Shown: positions 34,141-43,183 of the stretch, piece after piece
How the letters are laid out: each line of letters begins with the position of its first letter
Numbering within the stretch: the first letter of the stretch is position 1
NCBI GenBank assembly: GCA_965198495.1
Contig: CBDAPL010000001.1
Location: forward strand, 3,428,308-3,492,307
Length of the DNA stretch: 64,000 nucleotides
Direction of reading: 5' to 3'
Source of the DNA: RH-AL1 sp965198495
GTDB taxonomy: Bacteria; Pseudomonadota; Alphaproteobacteria; Rhizobiales; Beijerinckiaceae
Program-made: the position numbers and the translations under genes
Notes under the pieces: generated by a model
Database searches by the model: none
The model's input: the letters and a program-made list of their open reading frames with translations, nothing else
Told to the model about the DNA's origin: nothing

Positions 34141-36628
34141 GCTCCTCTAGGTCCGAAACGCTTGTCATCTCGTTGGCCGCGAGGGCCAGCAGAGCGTGCA
34201 TCCAGTCGGCCGTGACATCGATCATCTCCTCGGACGACGCGGCATCGTGCGAGGTCTCGACCAGCGCGTCGAAGTCCACGTTGACCGCCGGTTCGGAGAA
34301 TCCCTCCACGATGGCATCGCCGAGGATCGTGACCTGCAAAGGCGCGGCAGCGATGGTCGGCGTGGCGACCAAGGTCTTGGCTTCCGCCACCGTCGTCTCA
34401 AGAACCAGGACGGCGGCTTGCGCGGCGTCGCGGATCGCCGGCGCGGCCGCAAGCGCGGGAGCCGCCGCCGACGCGTGGGACAGGCCGCTTCGGCGGAGAT
34501 AGGTGAACGCGCGCACCGGTTCGAGCACGCCCCAGCGCAGGAACTGCCAGGCGCCTTTCAGCAGGTTCTTGTGCGCGCGGCGCCCCTTCTGGAAACGCAG
34601 CATGGCATCGGGGTCGCCGTACATGAGATCGGCGAGCGTCATGTAAGAAGCCGGACGCATGTCGGCGAAGGCAAAGCCGAGCGTCTTGCCGGCACCGTCA
34701 TCGGTGTCGTGGATGAGATCGATCGTGAGCGGCGCGTTCGCGTCGGCGCCATCCATTGCCAGCACCGAGAGCGCGAAGCGCGTGCCCTCAGGACCGGCCG
34801 GCACCGAAGCGCCGCTCGCGAAGCGCAGCGAGCATCCACCGGCTGAGACCGAGCTGATCACGACCTCGCTCCGGGATCCGCCGCCCGTCAGGATCCCGCG
34901 GCGATCGATGCCGAGGCGCGGGAAGCGGTCGGGCTCGCGCCGCTCGGCGACAACACCGAGAGCGACGCCGGCGATCACCAGGTTGAAGGTCGTCCACAGC
35001 CCGACGATGAGCATCAACTCGGCGCCCGGCTGCGTGAAGTAGCGGTAGAACGCGTGCAAACTACCCGCCGCCAGGAGGCAGAAGATCGCGAAGAACGGCC
35101 ATGCCAGGCCCGACAGATGGTTCTCCTCCAGCGAGATGCCCTTGGCGGTCACGTTGAAGGTCGGCTTGCGCGGCTTCATCACCACCGAGACGATCGCCTT
35201 GGCGAGGTAGACGCCCTGCACATACTCGTAGAGCTCGCTGACGAAGGGCCAGCGCACGCGGCCGTAAAGGTAGTTCTGCAGCATGAGGTTCACGACCATG
35301 TAGGTCGCGGTATAGGCCAACGCCTCGTCCATCGAGGAGACGAAGATCTTGACGTTGAAGAAGATGTGCAGAAGCGGCGCGAAGGTGAAGACCATGCGCG
35401 GTAGCGGAAAGAACCAGAAGGTCATGCTCGAGAGATAGGCGAGCTTCTGGATGGGTTTCAAACCTTTCTTGAAGAGTGGGTTCTTCAGGAGCAGGATCTG
35501 GAACATGCCCTGGCACCAGCGCGAGCGCTGGCCGATGAAGCTCTCGAAGGTCTCGGGCTGCAGCCCGGCGATGAGCGGCTTGTCGACGTAGACCGAGTGC
35601 CAGCCGGCGGCGTGCAGCTCGAAGGCCGTCTCGCAATCCTCGGTGATGGTGATGCCGGAAAAGCCGCCGGTGACGTCGAGCGCCTCGCGCCGCAGCAGCG
35701 CGGCCGAGCCGCAGAAGAACGAACCGTCCCACTTGTCGAGCCCGCGCTGCGTGACCGAGTAGAACATCTCGTTCTCGGAGGGCATCACCTCGAAGGTGCG
35801 CAGGTTGCGCTCGATCGGATCGGGGTTGAGGAACACGTGCGGCGTCTGCACGAGGAACAGCTTCGGATCCTTCGCGAAATGGCCGACGGTCTCGCGCAGG
35901 AACGACTTGAACGGCGCGTGGTCGGCGTCGAACACGACGATGATCTCGCCCTTGGCGTGCCGCAGGCCGTTGTTCATGTTGCCGGCCTTGGCGTGTTCGT
36001 TTCGCTCGCGCGTCAGATAGCGCGCGCCGAGCGCCTCCGCCAAAGCCTGCAGCGACACCCGACGTGCCTTGGCGGCGGCGGCCTTGGCGGGGTTGGCGTC
36101 GGCGCACTTCTGGTCGGTGCCGCCGTCGTCGAGCAGCCACACCTTGAGCTTGCCGGCGGGATAGTCCATCGACTTGGCGGCGGCGATCGTCGTCGCCAGG
36201 ATGATTTCGTCCTCGTTATAGGTCGGGATGAAAACATCCACGCTCGGCATCGCGTCGTCGGCCTCGCGCTCCAGCGGCTTGCGGTCGAGCGGGTCGGCGT
36301 TGATGACGAGGCTGATCACGAGGATCAGCACGCAGTAGAGTTCGGCCGTGACCAGCAGGAGGCCGAGCGCGAAGTTGACCGGCTGATCGAGCGGCGGCAG
36401 CGTGTAGGTCGCGCGCCAGAAGATGTAGCGCATGACGACCAGGCTGCCGAGCGTCAGGAACAGCCAGCGCGCGTAGAGGCCGCGGCCGAAACGCCAAAGC
36501 GCGGCCATCCCGGCGATCACGGTCGAGGCGAGCGCGAGCTGGGCGCCGACGCTGACGGGTTGCGTGACGAACACCAAGGTGACGGCGGCGGTGAGGAGCC
36601 ACGCCGCGAGGCGGATCGATTTCATCAT
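34112..36628 (-). CDS. bcsA: Cellulose synthase catalytic subunit BcsA (UDP-forming)
   Basis: BcsA polymerises UDP-glucose and extrudes the chain through the inner membrane. The 838-residue protein has N-terminal helices (about 8-110) and the GT2 domain with DDG (167-169), DAD (234-236), TED (329-331) and QRSRW (367-371). More helices follow, then a C-terminal PilZ domain (about 560-680) with RxxxR at 564-568. The usual DxSxxG is SVSAGG at 593-598, with Ser in place of Asp. A further 150 residues after the PilZ domain look specific to this lineage. It starts 10 nt after bcsS and overlaps bcsB. Cyclic di-GMP activation through PilZ is expected from the family. Confidence 0.95.
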   Translation of the reverse strand: MMKSIRLAAWLLTAAVTLVFVTQPVSVGAQLALASTVIAGMAALWRFGRGLYARWLFLTLGSLVVMRYIFWRATYTLPPLDQPVNFALGLLLVTAELYCVLILVISLVINADPLDRKPLEREADDAMPSVDVFIPTYNEDEIILATTIAAAKSMDYPAGKLKVWLLDDGGTDQKCADANPAKAAAAKARRVSLQALAEALGARYLTRERNEHAKAGNMNNGLRHAKGEIIVVFDADHAPFKSFLRETVGHFAKDPKLFLVQTPHVFLNPDPIERNLRTFEVMPSENEMFYSVTQRGLDKWDGSFFCGSAALLRREALDVTGGFSGITITEDCETAFELHAAGWHSVYVDKPLIAGLQPETFESFIGQRSRWCQGMFQILLLKNPLFKKGLKPIQKLAYLSSMTFWFFPLPRMVFTFAPLLHIFFNVKIFVSSMDEALAYTATYMVVNLMLQNYLYGRVRWPFVSELYEYVQGVYLAKAIVSVVMKPRKPTFNVTAKGISLEENHLSGLAWPFFAIFCLLAAGSLHAFYRYFTQPGAELMLIVGLWTTFNLVIAGVALGVVAERREPDRFPRLGIDRRGILTGGGSRSEVVISSVSAGGCSLRFASGASVPAGPEGTRFALSVLAMDGADANAPLTIDLIHDTDDGAGKTLGFAFADMRPASYMTLADLMYGDPDAMLRFQKGRRAHKNLLKGAWQFLRWGVLEPVRAFTYLRRSGLSHASAAAPALAAAPAIRDAAQAAVLVLETTVAEAKTLVATPTIAAAPLQVTILGDAIVEGFSEPAVNVDFDALVETSHDAASSEEMIDVTADWMHALLALAANEMTSVSDLEEHALASSIAA

Positions 36629-36638
36629 CGCGGCCGCC

Positions 36639-37397
36639 TCAGAAGCCGATACGGGCGTCGATCGACGCGTAGCCGCCAGATTTCCGCACGCGATCGTAGA
36701 GGTAGCCGCCCGAGAAGCCGAACTGCAGGGCCCCTGTGCGCAAGCCTATGAGCGAGAGGCCGACGCGCTCCTGGTTGAAGAAGGCGTCGCCGAGCGCGAC
36801 GAATTCCGGGCCGAGATAGATGTCGTGTCCGATCAGGTAGCCGCCGCGCAGCCGCGCGAAGTAGGCGGTCTTGTTGGTGGCGTACGAGGCCTGCCCGGCG
36901 ATGATTGTGAGGGCGCTCGGCTTGCCGTAGGCCTCGAACTGGCCCTTGGCGCCGAAGGTCGTGCCGACGACGGGGTTCGTCGGATCGGCCGGCGACAACG
37001 AATTGTTGCGGACGTCGCCGCCGAGATAAGCGGCAAAGGACATGTCGGGCGAGACCCAGGCATAGCCGATCAGCGCGGCGCCGCCTTCCTGGTTGCCGCG
37101 CACCGTCTCGCCCGTCGAGGTGCTGGTGTAGCTATAATGGCCGACGAGGCCGTCGGCCCGCACGCGCAGGCCGCTCTCCGCGAGCGTGCCGACGGGCGCC
37201 CCCGTCACGACGACGTCGCCGAAATAGGAGCCTTGCGTCGTCACGTCGGTCGACGCGTCGACGGAGACGATCCAGTCGTCACCAGGCGTCTGTGGCTTCG
37301 CGCCGGTGTACCAATCGGCCGCTCGCGCCGGCAGGCTTTGCGTCAGCAAGCCGAGTAGCGGCAGGCACAAGGCGAGGGAACGAACACGATGGCCCAT
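36639..37397 (-). CDS. bcsS: Cellulose biosynthesis protein BcsS, outer-membrane barrel-like
   Basis: A 252-residue exported protein, first gene of the bcs operon. The signal peptide SLALCLPLLGLLTQSLPARA cleaves before ADWYTG. The mature part is rich in alternating polar/hydrophobic beta-strands (GDDWIVSVDASTDVTTQGSYFGD, GLVGHYSYTSTSTG, AYFARLRGGYLIG, LQFGFSGGYLYDRVRK) and ends in Phe (SIDARIGF). These are the marks of an outer-membrane beta-barrel. BcsS is a Rhizobiales cellulose-operon protein of unknown function. Here it could supply the outer-membrane step in place of BcsC; that is inference. Confidence 0.85.
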   Translation of the reverse strand: MGHRVRSLALCLPLLGLLTQSLPARAADWYTGAKPQTPGDDWIVSVDASTDVTTQGSYFGDVVVTGAPVGTLAESGLRVRADGLVGHYSYTSTSTGETVRGNQEGGAALIGYAWVSPDMSFAAYLGGDVRNNSLSPADPTNPVVGTTFGAKGQFEAYGKPSALTIIAGQASYATNKTAYFARLRGGYLIGHDIYLGPEFVALGDAFFNQERVGLSLIGLRTGALQFGFSGGYLYDRVRKSGGYASIDARIGF

Positions 37398-37522
37398 AAA
37401 GGCTTACTCACGAACACGAACGCTAAAGCTGTCGTGAACCTGGTGACGTTTCGTAAATAATAGCTGACGGGAAGCGGCCGTCGGTCGCCAGATCCCTCAT
37501 TAAGGCGATCGAAAGCGTCGCC

Positions 37523-39754
37523 ATGTCTAATCGCGGTGAAGAAACGATGAACCGCCGTCGTGCGGATTGGATCGCGAGCATGTCCCTCCCACCGCCGCCC
37601 GTCGGGCCCCGCGCGCCCCCTTCCGTCGTCGTGCTCGCCGTCACGGGCGCGATCTGCACGATCCAGATTTCGGCTGTCTGGAACGTCGGCGCCGGCCACA
37701 TCGCCGATTTGGCGACGATCTTCCGCGTGGCCGCCACGATCGTTCTGTTCGGCTTTCTCGCGACCTATCACATGAAACGGCGGCATCATGGCCAGGCGCT
37801 CGCGCGAAGCGAGCTGCGCTATCGAACGCTCGCCCAGGAGACCGTGCTCACGCTCCTGATCGGATCCGATCCCGCTCCGCCCTTCGTCTCGCCGGCCTTG
37901 AGGGCGCTGCTCGGCCTGGAGGACCTCGGAGACGGGAGGACACCGTTCGACATCGTCCATCCCGAAGATCGGCAGGCGGCCCTCGATTGTTTCCGCTCGC
38001 TGTCGCCGGTCGAGCCGCGCGGCTCCGTGACAGCGCGGCTGCTCCATGAGAATGGGTCCTCGATCTGGGTGGACGCCACGTTCTGCCTTATCGAGCAGGC
38101 CGATCATTCGAGCGAGACGATCATCTCGTTTCGCGACATCTCCGAACGACATCGCGAGGCGGACGACCTGCGGCAAGCGACGCTCGCCGCGCAACGCGCC
38201 CAGGCCGAGGCCGACCAGGCCAACAAGGCCAAGACCGCCTTCCTCGCCCATATGAGCCACGAAATCCGCACGCCCCTGAATTCCGTCATCGGCTTTTCCG
38301 GCCTTCTACTCGCGACACCGGACCTGCCGTCCGCGGTGCGCCTGCACGTCGAGCGCATTCAGGCCGGCGGCAACGCACTGCTCACGGTCGTCAACGACAT
38401 CCTCGACTTCTCTCAGGTGGAGGCGGGCATGCTCGAGCTCGAGCCGCGCCCGTTCGCGTTGCCCAGCCTCATCGACGAATGTCTCTCCTTGGTGCAGCAG
38501 AGCGCGAACGCCAAAAACCTTTCCATGCAGGTCAACCTCATCGAGAGGCTGCCCAGCGGCGTGCGCGGCGATCCCTCCCGCTTGCGGCAGATCCTCCTCA
38601 ACCTTCTCAACAACGCCATCAAGTTCACGCACGAAGGGTCGGTGATGCTCGACATCCGCTACGATCGCGCGAACGGGGCCGGCGACCACATCAAGTTCTC
38701 GGTGATCGACACCGGGATCGGCATCGCCGAGCAGGACCAGCTCCGCTTGTTCCAGCGTTTCGCGCAGGTCGACGCGAGCATTCGGCGGATCTACGGCGGA
38801 ACCGGTCTTGGCCTCGCGATTTGCAAGCAGCTCGCGGAACTGATGGGCGGCCAAATCGGTGTAGAGAGCGAGAGACACGTCGGTTCGACGTTCTGGGTCA
38901 CGCTCCCGCTGCCCGGCGCCAGGTTGGCGCCCGCCATCGAGCGGCCCGCCGCCGTGCCACCCAAGCCGCTCACGATCCTCCTGGTCGAGGACGTCCGCAC
39001 CAATCAGGATCTCGTGCGCTACATACTCGAGGCGGCCGGCCATACGGTCGACGTCGTCGGGAACGGCACGGAGGCCATCATGGCCGTTCAGGACGCGGCC
39101 TACGACCTCGTGCTGATGGACGTCCAGATGCCCTACCTCGACGGGCTCGCGGCGACGCGTTCGATCCGCAGCCTGCGGCATGCCTGCCGGGACGTTCCGA
39201 TCGTCGCCATGACGGCCAATGTCCTGCCGGAGCAGATCGCGGTCGCGCGCGCCGCGGGAATGGTCGATGTCATCCACAAACCGTTTTCTACGGCGCAGAT
39301 CCACGCGACCCTCGCGCGAGTCATAGAGGGGGAGGCAGCGACGATACCCCTGGACGATCGCCCGTCCACGCCGACGTCTCACGCCAGCGGCGCGTTCGCG
39401 GACTGCGATCTGCCGCTCCTCGCCAAGCTCGGCGGCCTGATTGGCGACGCCAAGGTGAAGGCGCTGCTGTCCGGCCTCGCCACCTCTCTGAGCGAGCGCT
39501 TCGATGCCGATCCGCAATCGGTGGAGGGCCGGGCCACGCTGAGGCGGCAGGCGCATGCCAGCATCGCCGGAAGCGGCATGCTCGGCTTCACACCGTTCGC
39601 GACCGCCTGCAGGGCGCTCGAGACGGCGCAAGATGACGCGGCGTTTCCCGCGCATGTGGCCGCGCTGATCGAGGCCTCGAAAACGGTGATAATCGCGGCG
39701 CGGGCACTCGCGGCACAAGAAGAGGCGCTCGCGGCGATGGCCGTCGCGGCCTGA
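37523..39754 (+). CDS. Hybrid sensor histidine kinase (2 TM, PAS, HisKA, HATPase, REC, HPt)
   Basis: A 743-residue phosphorelay protein. Two helices near 34-52 and 62-80 anchor it; the periplasmic loop is only about ten residues. A PAS domain (about 98-207) is followed by HisKA with His246 in MSHEIRTPLN, the N-box NLLNNAIKFTHEG, and ATP motifs DTGIGIAEQ and GGTGLGLAICKQL. The receiver has phosphorylated Asp533 in VLMDVQMP and Lys586. A C-terminal HPt has His678 in RRQAHASIAGSG. With such a small loop, it probably senses through PAS or the membrane. It is divergent from bcsS and likely signals to the REC protein at the end of the bcs operon. ATG 37547 is an alternative start. Confidence 0.93.
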   Translation: MSNRGEETMNRRRADWIASMSLPPPPVGPRAPPSVVVLAVTGAICTIQISAVWNVGAGHIADLATIFRVAATIVLFGFLATYHMKRRHHGQALARSELRYRTLAQETVLTLLIGSDPAPPFVSPALRALLGLEDLGDGRTPFDIVHPEDRQAALDCFRSLSPVEPRGSVTARLLHENGSSIWVDATFCLIEQADHSSETIISFRDISERHREADDLRQATLAAQRAQAEADQANKAKTAFLAHMSHEIRTPLNSVIGFSGLLLATPDLPSAVRLHVERIQAGGNALLTVVNDILDFSQVEAGMLELEPRPFALPSLIDECLSLVQQSANAKNLSMQVNLIERLPSGVRGDPSRLRQILLNLLNNAIKFTHEGSVMLDIRYDRANGAGDHIKFSVIDTGIGIAEQDQLRLFQRFAQVDASIRRIYGGTGLGLAICKQLAELMGGQIGVESERHVGSTFWVTLPLPGARLAPAIERPAAVPPKPLTILLVEDVRTNQDLVRYILEAAGHTVDVVGNGTEAIMAVQDAAYDLVLMDVQMPYLDGLAATRSIRSLRHACRDVPIVAMTANVLPEQIAVARAAGMVDVIHKPFSTAQIHATLARVIEGEAATIPLDDRPSTPTSHASGAFADCDLPLLAKLGGLIGDAKVKALLSGLATSLSERFDADPQSVEGRATLRRQAHASIAGSGMLGFTPFATACRALETAQDDAAFPAHVAALIEASKTVIIAARALAAQEEALAAMAVAA

Positions 39755-39772
39755 CAGCGCCGAACGGGAGCG

Positions 39773-40939
39773 TCACGTGTCGACGATGCCAATCATGTCG
39801 TCGCCCGTCTTCAACCCGCCCCGGCCGTGCGGGAGGGCCATGTAGTCGGAGGATTGCATCTCGTTCAACCGCGATATCGTGCGCTGGAACTCGAAGGCCT
39901 CGCGGCCGTCCTCCGCCTCGAACAGATGTGCGGGCTTGGCCGCGGCCGACGCGAAAAGCTTGATGTGCGCTTCGTAGAAGGCATCGATGAGAATGATGAA
40001 GCGCTTGGCCTCGTTGCGCTGCGAAGCCTGGAGCACCGGAATGTCGTCGACGACGACGCTGTGATAGCGCCTGGCGATCGCCAGGTAATCCTGCGCGCCG
40101 AGCGGCTTGCCGCATAGATCCCGGAAGCTGAAGCGCGCGACGTTGCCGCGCGACTGCGGGACCTCGACCGAATGACCCAGCACCTTGAGGGTCGTCGGAT
40201 TGCCGGTCTCCTGTCCGGTCAGGGTCTTGAAGGTCGCCGTCAGGGCATCGCGCGCGTTCGCGTCGGCTGGAACGTGGAAGGTCTCGGCCCCGGCGAGCTT
40301 CTCCATCCGGAAATCGGCGCGCGAGTCCAGCCGGACCACGTCCATGTGCTCCTGGATCAAGTCGATCGATGGCAGGAAGAGGGCGCGATTGAGCCCGTCG
40401 CTGTAGAGATCGACGGGTTCGACGTTCGACGTCGCGACGACGACGACGCCGCGCGTGAACAGGGTCTTGAACAGGCGGCCGAGGATCATCGCGTCGGCAA
40501 TGTCGGTGATCGTGAACTCGTCGAAGCAGAGCAGCGTCGCCTGAGAGGCGATCTCCTCGGCCACCGGCTCGATCGGATCCTCGCCCTTGACCGTTCCTTT
40601 GCGCAAAGCCTGCCGGTAGCGGAAGATCGCCGCGTGAACCTCGGCCATGAAAGCGTGAAAGTGGACGCGGCGCTTCTTGGCGACTTTCGCGCCGTCGAAG
40701 AACATGTCCATGAGCATGGACTTGCCGCGTCCGACGCCGCCCCAGATGTAAAGGCCCTTCGGCGCGCCGCTGGCCTTGGCGCCGAACAGCCAACCGAGCG
40801 CCGCGGCCTTGCGCGCGGGCGAATATCCTTCAAGTGACTCGCCGAGCGTGTCGAGCAGCCCCACGATTGTCTGCTGTGCCGCGTCCCGCTCGATCTGGCC
40901 GCCTCTCACCTTCGCTTCGTAGACTTGGCGGATCGGCAT
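39773..40939 (-). CDS. zapE: Cell division protein ZapE (AFG1-like ATPase)
   Basis: A 388-residue P-loop ATPase that in Escherichia coli acts on the FtsZ ring under stress. Walker A is GGVGRGKSMLMD, Walker B is LLCFDEF in the segment ATLLCFDEFTITDIADAMILGRLF, and sensor 1 is VVATSN. RSR motifs follow (GNVARFSFRDLCGKPLGAQDYLAIA). ATG 40939 begins the conserved PIRQVYEAKVRGGQIERD; the frame is open to 41137 but that part is not conserved-looking. It converges with the hybrid kinase gene. Confidence 0.93.
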   Translation of the reverse strand: MPIRQVYEAKVRGGQIERDAAQQTIVGLLDTLGESLEGYSPARKAAALGWLFGAKASGAPKGLYIWGGVGRGKSMLMDMFFDGAKVAKKRRVHFHAFMAEVHAAIFRYRQALRKGTVKGEDPIEPVAEEIASQATLLCFDEFTITDIADAMILGRLFKTLFTRGVVVVATSNVEPVDLYSDGLNRALFLPSIDLIQEHMDVVRLDSRADFRMEKLAGAETFHVPADANARDALTATFKTLTGQETGNPTTLKVLGHSVEVPQSRGNVARFSFRDLCGKPLGAQDYLAIARRYHSVVVDDIPVLQASQRNEAKRFIILIDAFYEAHIKLFASAAAKPAHLFEAEDGREAFEFQRTISRLNEMQSSDYMALPHGRGGLKTGDDMIGIVDT

Positions 40940-41014
40940 CAGGCGCTGGTTCCGGACGGGACGAGCCAGGCTTAGACGCTTTTGGCGAAAGGCGGCAAGG
41001 CGTGCGCCATGGCA

Positions 41015-41040
41015 GACACGCGTCTGCACGCGTCTGCACG
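41015..41040. repeat. Short tandem and inverted repeat upstream of zapE
   Basis: The decamer CGTCTGCACG occurs twice in tandem (41021-41040). The first copy also pairs with GCAGAC at 41012-41017 as an inverted repeat (GCAGAC/GTCTGC). It lies about 75-100 nt upstream of the zapE start. It could be an operator or a chance slippage repeat. Confidence 0.6.
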
Positions 41041-41163
41041 AAACCACGCCCGCGTCCGTACGCGACCTGATCGGCCGGATTTTTTTCAAGACCTCCGCGC
41101 CTTGATTTAAGCAAATCCTAACGTCAATGTCGGACAACCATTAACGGTCAGCGAGGCGGCGGC

Positions 41164-42051
41164 ATGCGGTTTTGGGGTGGTACATCAGTCGCGGCGGTCT
41201 TCTTCGTCTCGGCGCTTCAATCCGCAACGGCGCTTCAGTCCGCAACGGCGTTTCCCCTATCACCAGCTTCGACGTCATCCCATACCGAACAGGACCTCTT
41301 CGTTCCTGTCGTCGTCTTCGGCCAGAACGCCCGCGAGCTGCCGAGGGCATTCGCGCTCAAGCACAAGCTCGATCCCGTCGACATCACGCGCAGCCATCTC
41401 GCGTCCGGACTGATCCAATGCGGTAACGCTCATGGCGCCGGTCAACTGACGTTGACGGACGATGTGATCACAACCGCCGCCCACGTGTTCTTCGACGAGA
41501 ACGGCGCGCCGCGCGCCAAGGCGTGCAGCTTCGACGTGACGATCGACGGCCACGACAACCAGGTCGAGATCGATCTTTCGAGTATCGTCGCCGGCAGTAG
41601 AAATCCCTACGATGCCGACATCGCGCATGATTGGGCGGTGGCGCGCCTCACGCGTCCGATGTCGGGGATCAAGCCGTACGGCCTCGCCCCTCTCGCGGAC
41701 ATCCGCGAGGACCAACCGATGACCTTCATCGCGCGGGGCCACATCGATTGGGGCGATGCGAAGAAGCTCTCCATGCAGGATTGCGTGCTGCACAAGGAGA
41801 TCTCGAAGGGCGAGGAAGGCACGCGCGAGTTCTCGTTCGACTGCGATACCGGCGATGGCGCCTCGGGTGGCGCGGTGATGCTCGATCGCGATTATTCGCG
41901 CGTCGGCGGCATCCTCGTGGGCTGGCGCTCGAACCAGCCGTTCAAGGCGGTCCCGTTTTCGACCTCGCACTACAATTTCGCCGTGACGATGGAAGGCGCG
42001 TTTCGACAAGCCGTCTTCAAGGCCGCCGGCAAGGTGATGGTCCAGAAATAG
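41164..42051 (+). CDS. Secreted trypsin-like serine protease (S1 family)
   Basis: A 295-residue exported protease. The signal peptide contains an exact doubling (SALQSATALQSATAFP, residues 16-31) caused by an 18-nt tandem duplication. The catalytic triad is His107 in TTAAHVFF, Asp156 in HDWAVARL and Ser234 in GDGASGGAVM. Cys pairs 86/121 and 207/227 suggest disulfides. The substrate is unknown; no inhibitor or substrate gene is adjacent. The start ATG 41164 leaves a normal positively charged N-region. Confidence 0.9.
   Translation: MRFWGGTSVAAVFFVSALQSATALQSATAFPLSPASTSSHTEQDLFVPVVVFGQNARELPRAFALKHKLDPVDITRSHLASGLIQCGNAHGAGQLTLTDDVITTAAHVFFDENGAPRAKACSFDVTIDGHDNQVEIDLSSIVAGSRNPYDADIAHDWAVARLTRPMSGIKPYGLAPLADIREDQPMTFIARGHIDWGDAKKLSMQDCVLHKEISKGEEGTREFSFDCDTGDGASGGAVMLDRDYSRVGGILVGWRSNQPFKAVPFSTSHYNFAVTMEGAFRQAVFKAAGKVMVQK
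41212..41247 (+). repeat. 18-bp tandem duplication inside the protease signal peptide
   Basis: GCGCTTCAATCCGCAACG is followed by GCGCTTCAGTCCGCAACG, one base different. The duplication adds six residues (ALQSAT) to the signal peptide and keeps the frame. Confidence 0.9.
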
Positions 42052-42177
42052 ACGCCGGGCCGACCCGCTCGACACACCGCCGCCCGAATCAGCTCAGCGA
42101 GCTGTTGTGTCGGCGACACAGCCTTGGCAAGCCCCTTGTAGTATGATGTCTCTATGGACTGCCGTAGAGCCGACATC

Positions 42178-42924
42178 ATGCCCGCACCTCTTCTTCGCCG
42201 ATATCTGACATGGGGCGCCGTGGGCGCTATGGCCGCCATGCTGGCCGGCTGCGCTGGCGCGGAGACACCGCAGCTCGCGGTTGCCGCGCCGCCCACCGCC
42301 GCGGCCAAGCCTGCGGCCGCCTACGATCCGAAATTTTCCGCGCTCTACCAGCCGATCAGCACCGACAAGTTCCCGGTGCCCGGCGTGGCGCCGTCGGTGG
42401 TCCGCCAGGGCTTCGAGCGCAAGCAGGTCGCCTATACCAGCAAGGAGCCGCCGGGCACGATCGTTGTCGACCCGCACGCGCATTATCTCTACTATATCCA
42501 GCCGAACGGCATGGCGATGCGCTACGGCGTCGGCGTCGGCAAGCAAGGCTTCGGCTGGTCGGGCGAGGCGATCATCAAGACGAAACAGGAGTGGCCGGAC
42601 TGGTATCCGCCCAAGGAGATGATCGATCGCCATCCCGAGCTGAAGGCGCAGCTCGACAAGCTGCAGAGCGGCGAGGGGGTGCCGGGCGGCTACCGCAATC
42701 CGCTCGGCGCGCGCGCCATGTACCTCTGGCAGGGCAACAAGGACACCTATTTTCGCATCCACGGCACGCTTGAGCCGCACTCGATCGGCACCAACGCGTC
42801 GTCCGGCTGCATCCGTATGATCAACCAGGACGCGATGGACCTCTACGGGCGCGTCGCGGAGGGCACGCGCGTCGTCGTGCTCGGTTCCGATCGCCCGACG
42901 ATCGGAACCAAGCCGTCGAGCTGA
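42178..42924 (+). CDS. L,D-transpeptidase lipoprotein (YkuD domain)
   Basis: The protein cross-links peptidoglycan or attaches proteins to it. From ATG 42178 it has 248 residues and a lipobox MLAGC with lipid-attached Cys25; ATG 42154 is an alternative. The YkuD domain runs from about GTIVVDPHAHYLYYIQPNG to the end, with the catalytic motif HGTLEPHSIGTNASSGCIRM carrying His and Cys. Family homologues of this form are numerous in Rhizobiales, where 3-3 cross-links are common. It acts in the periplasm on tetrapeptide stems. Confidence 0.93.
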   Translation: MPAPLLRRYLTWGAVGAMAAMLAGCAGAETPQLAVAAPPTAAAKPAAAYDPKFSALYQPISTDKFPVPGVAPSVVRQGFERKQVAYTSKEPPGTIVVDPHAHYLYYIQPNGMAMRYGVGVGKQGFGWSGEAIIKTKQEWPDWYPPKEMIDRHPELKAQLDKLQSGEGVPGGYRNPLGARAMYLWQGNKDTYFRIHGTLEPHSIGTNASSGCIRMINQDAMDLYGRVAEGTRVVVLGSDRPTIGTKPSS

Positions 42925-42931
42925 GCCCTGC

Positions 42932-43126
42932 TCAGAGCCTCTTCTTGATGTTGTCCACGGCCGCCGGCAGGTCCTCGCGGACCTTGTCCTCGACGGTGTT
43001 TTCCGGAAGCTCGCTGAGTTCGTCCGCGTAGGGCTTCGGCGTGGCGGGCTCTTTAAACGTCTTCTCACGGACGTGATTGGGCTCGGTCGCGACCGGATCG
43101 GGACCGACGTTCGGATTATTGGCCAT
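42932..43126 (-). CDS. Small hydrophilic protein, 64 residues
   Basis: The sequence is polar and proline-rich (MANNPNVGPDPVATEPNHVR, then PKPYADELSELPENTVEDKV). It ends in NIKKRL. A strong ribosome-binding site AGGAGAG lies about 6 nt before ATG 43126, which supports a real gene. I do not recognise the family. No signal peptide or membrane helix is seen. It is convergent with the L,D-transpeptidase gene and lies upstream-to-downstream after mutM on the same strand. Confidence 0.75.
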   Translation of the reverse strand: MANNPNVGPDPVATEPNHVREKTFKEPATPKPYADELSELPENTVEDKVREDLPAAVDNIKKRL

Positions 43127-43183
43127 GATGCTCTCCTGCTGTCGCTGGCGAATGGTTAGCTGCCCAAAACGATCCAGATCGCC

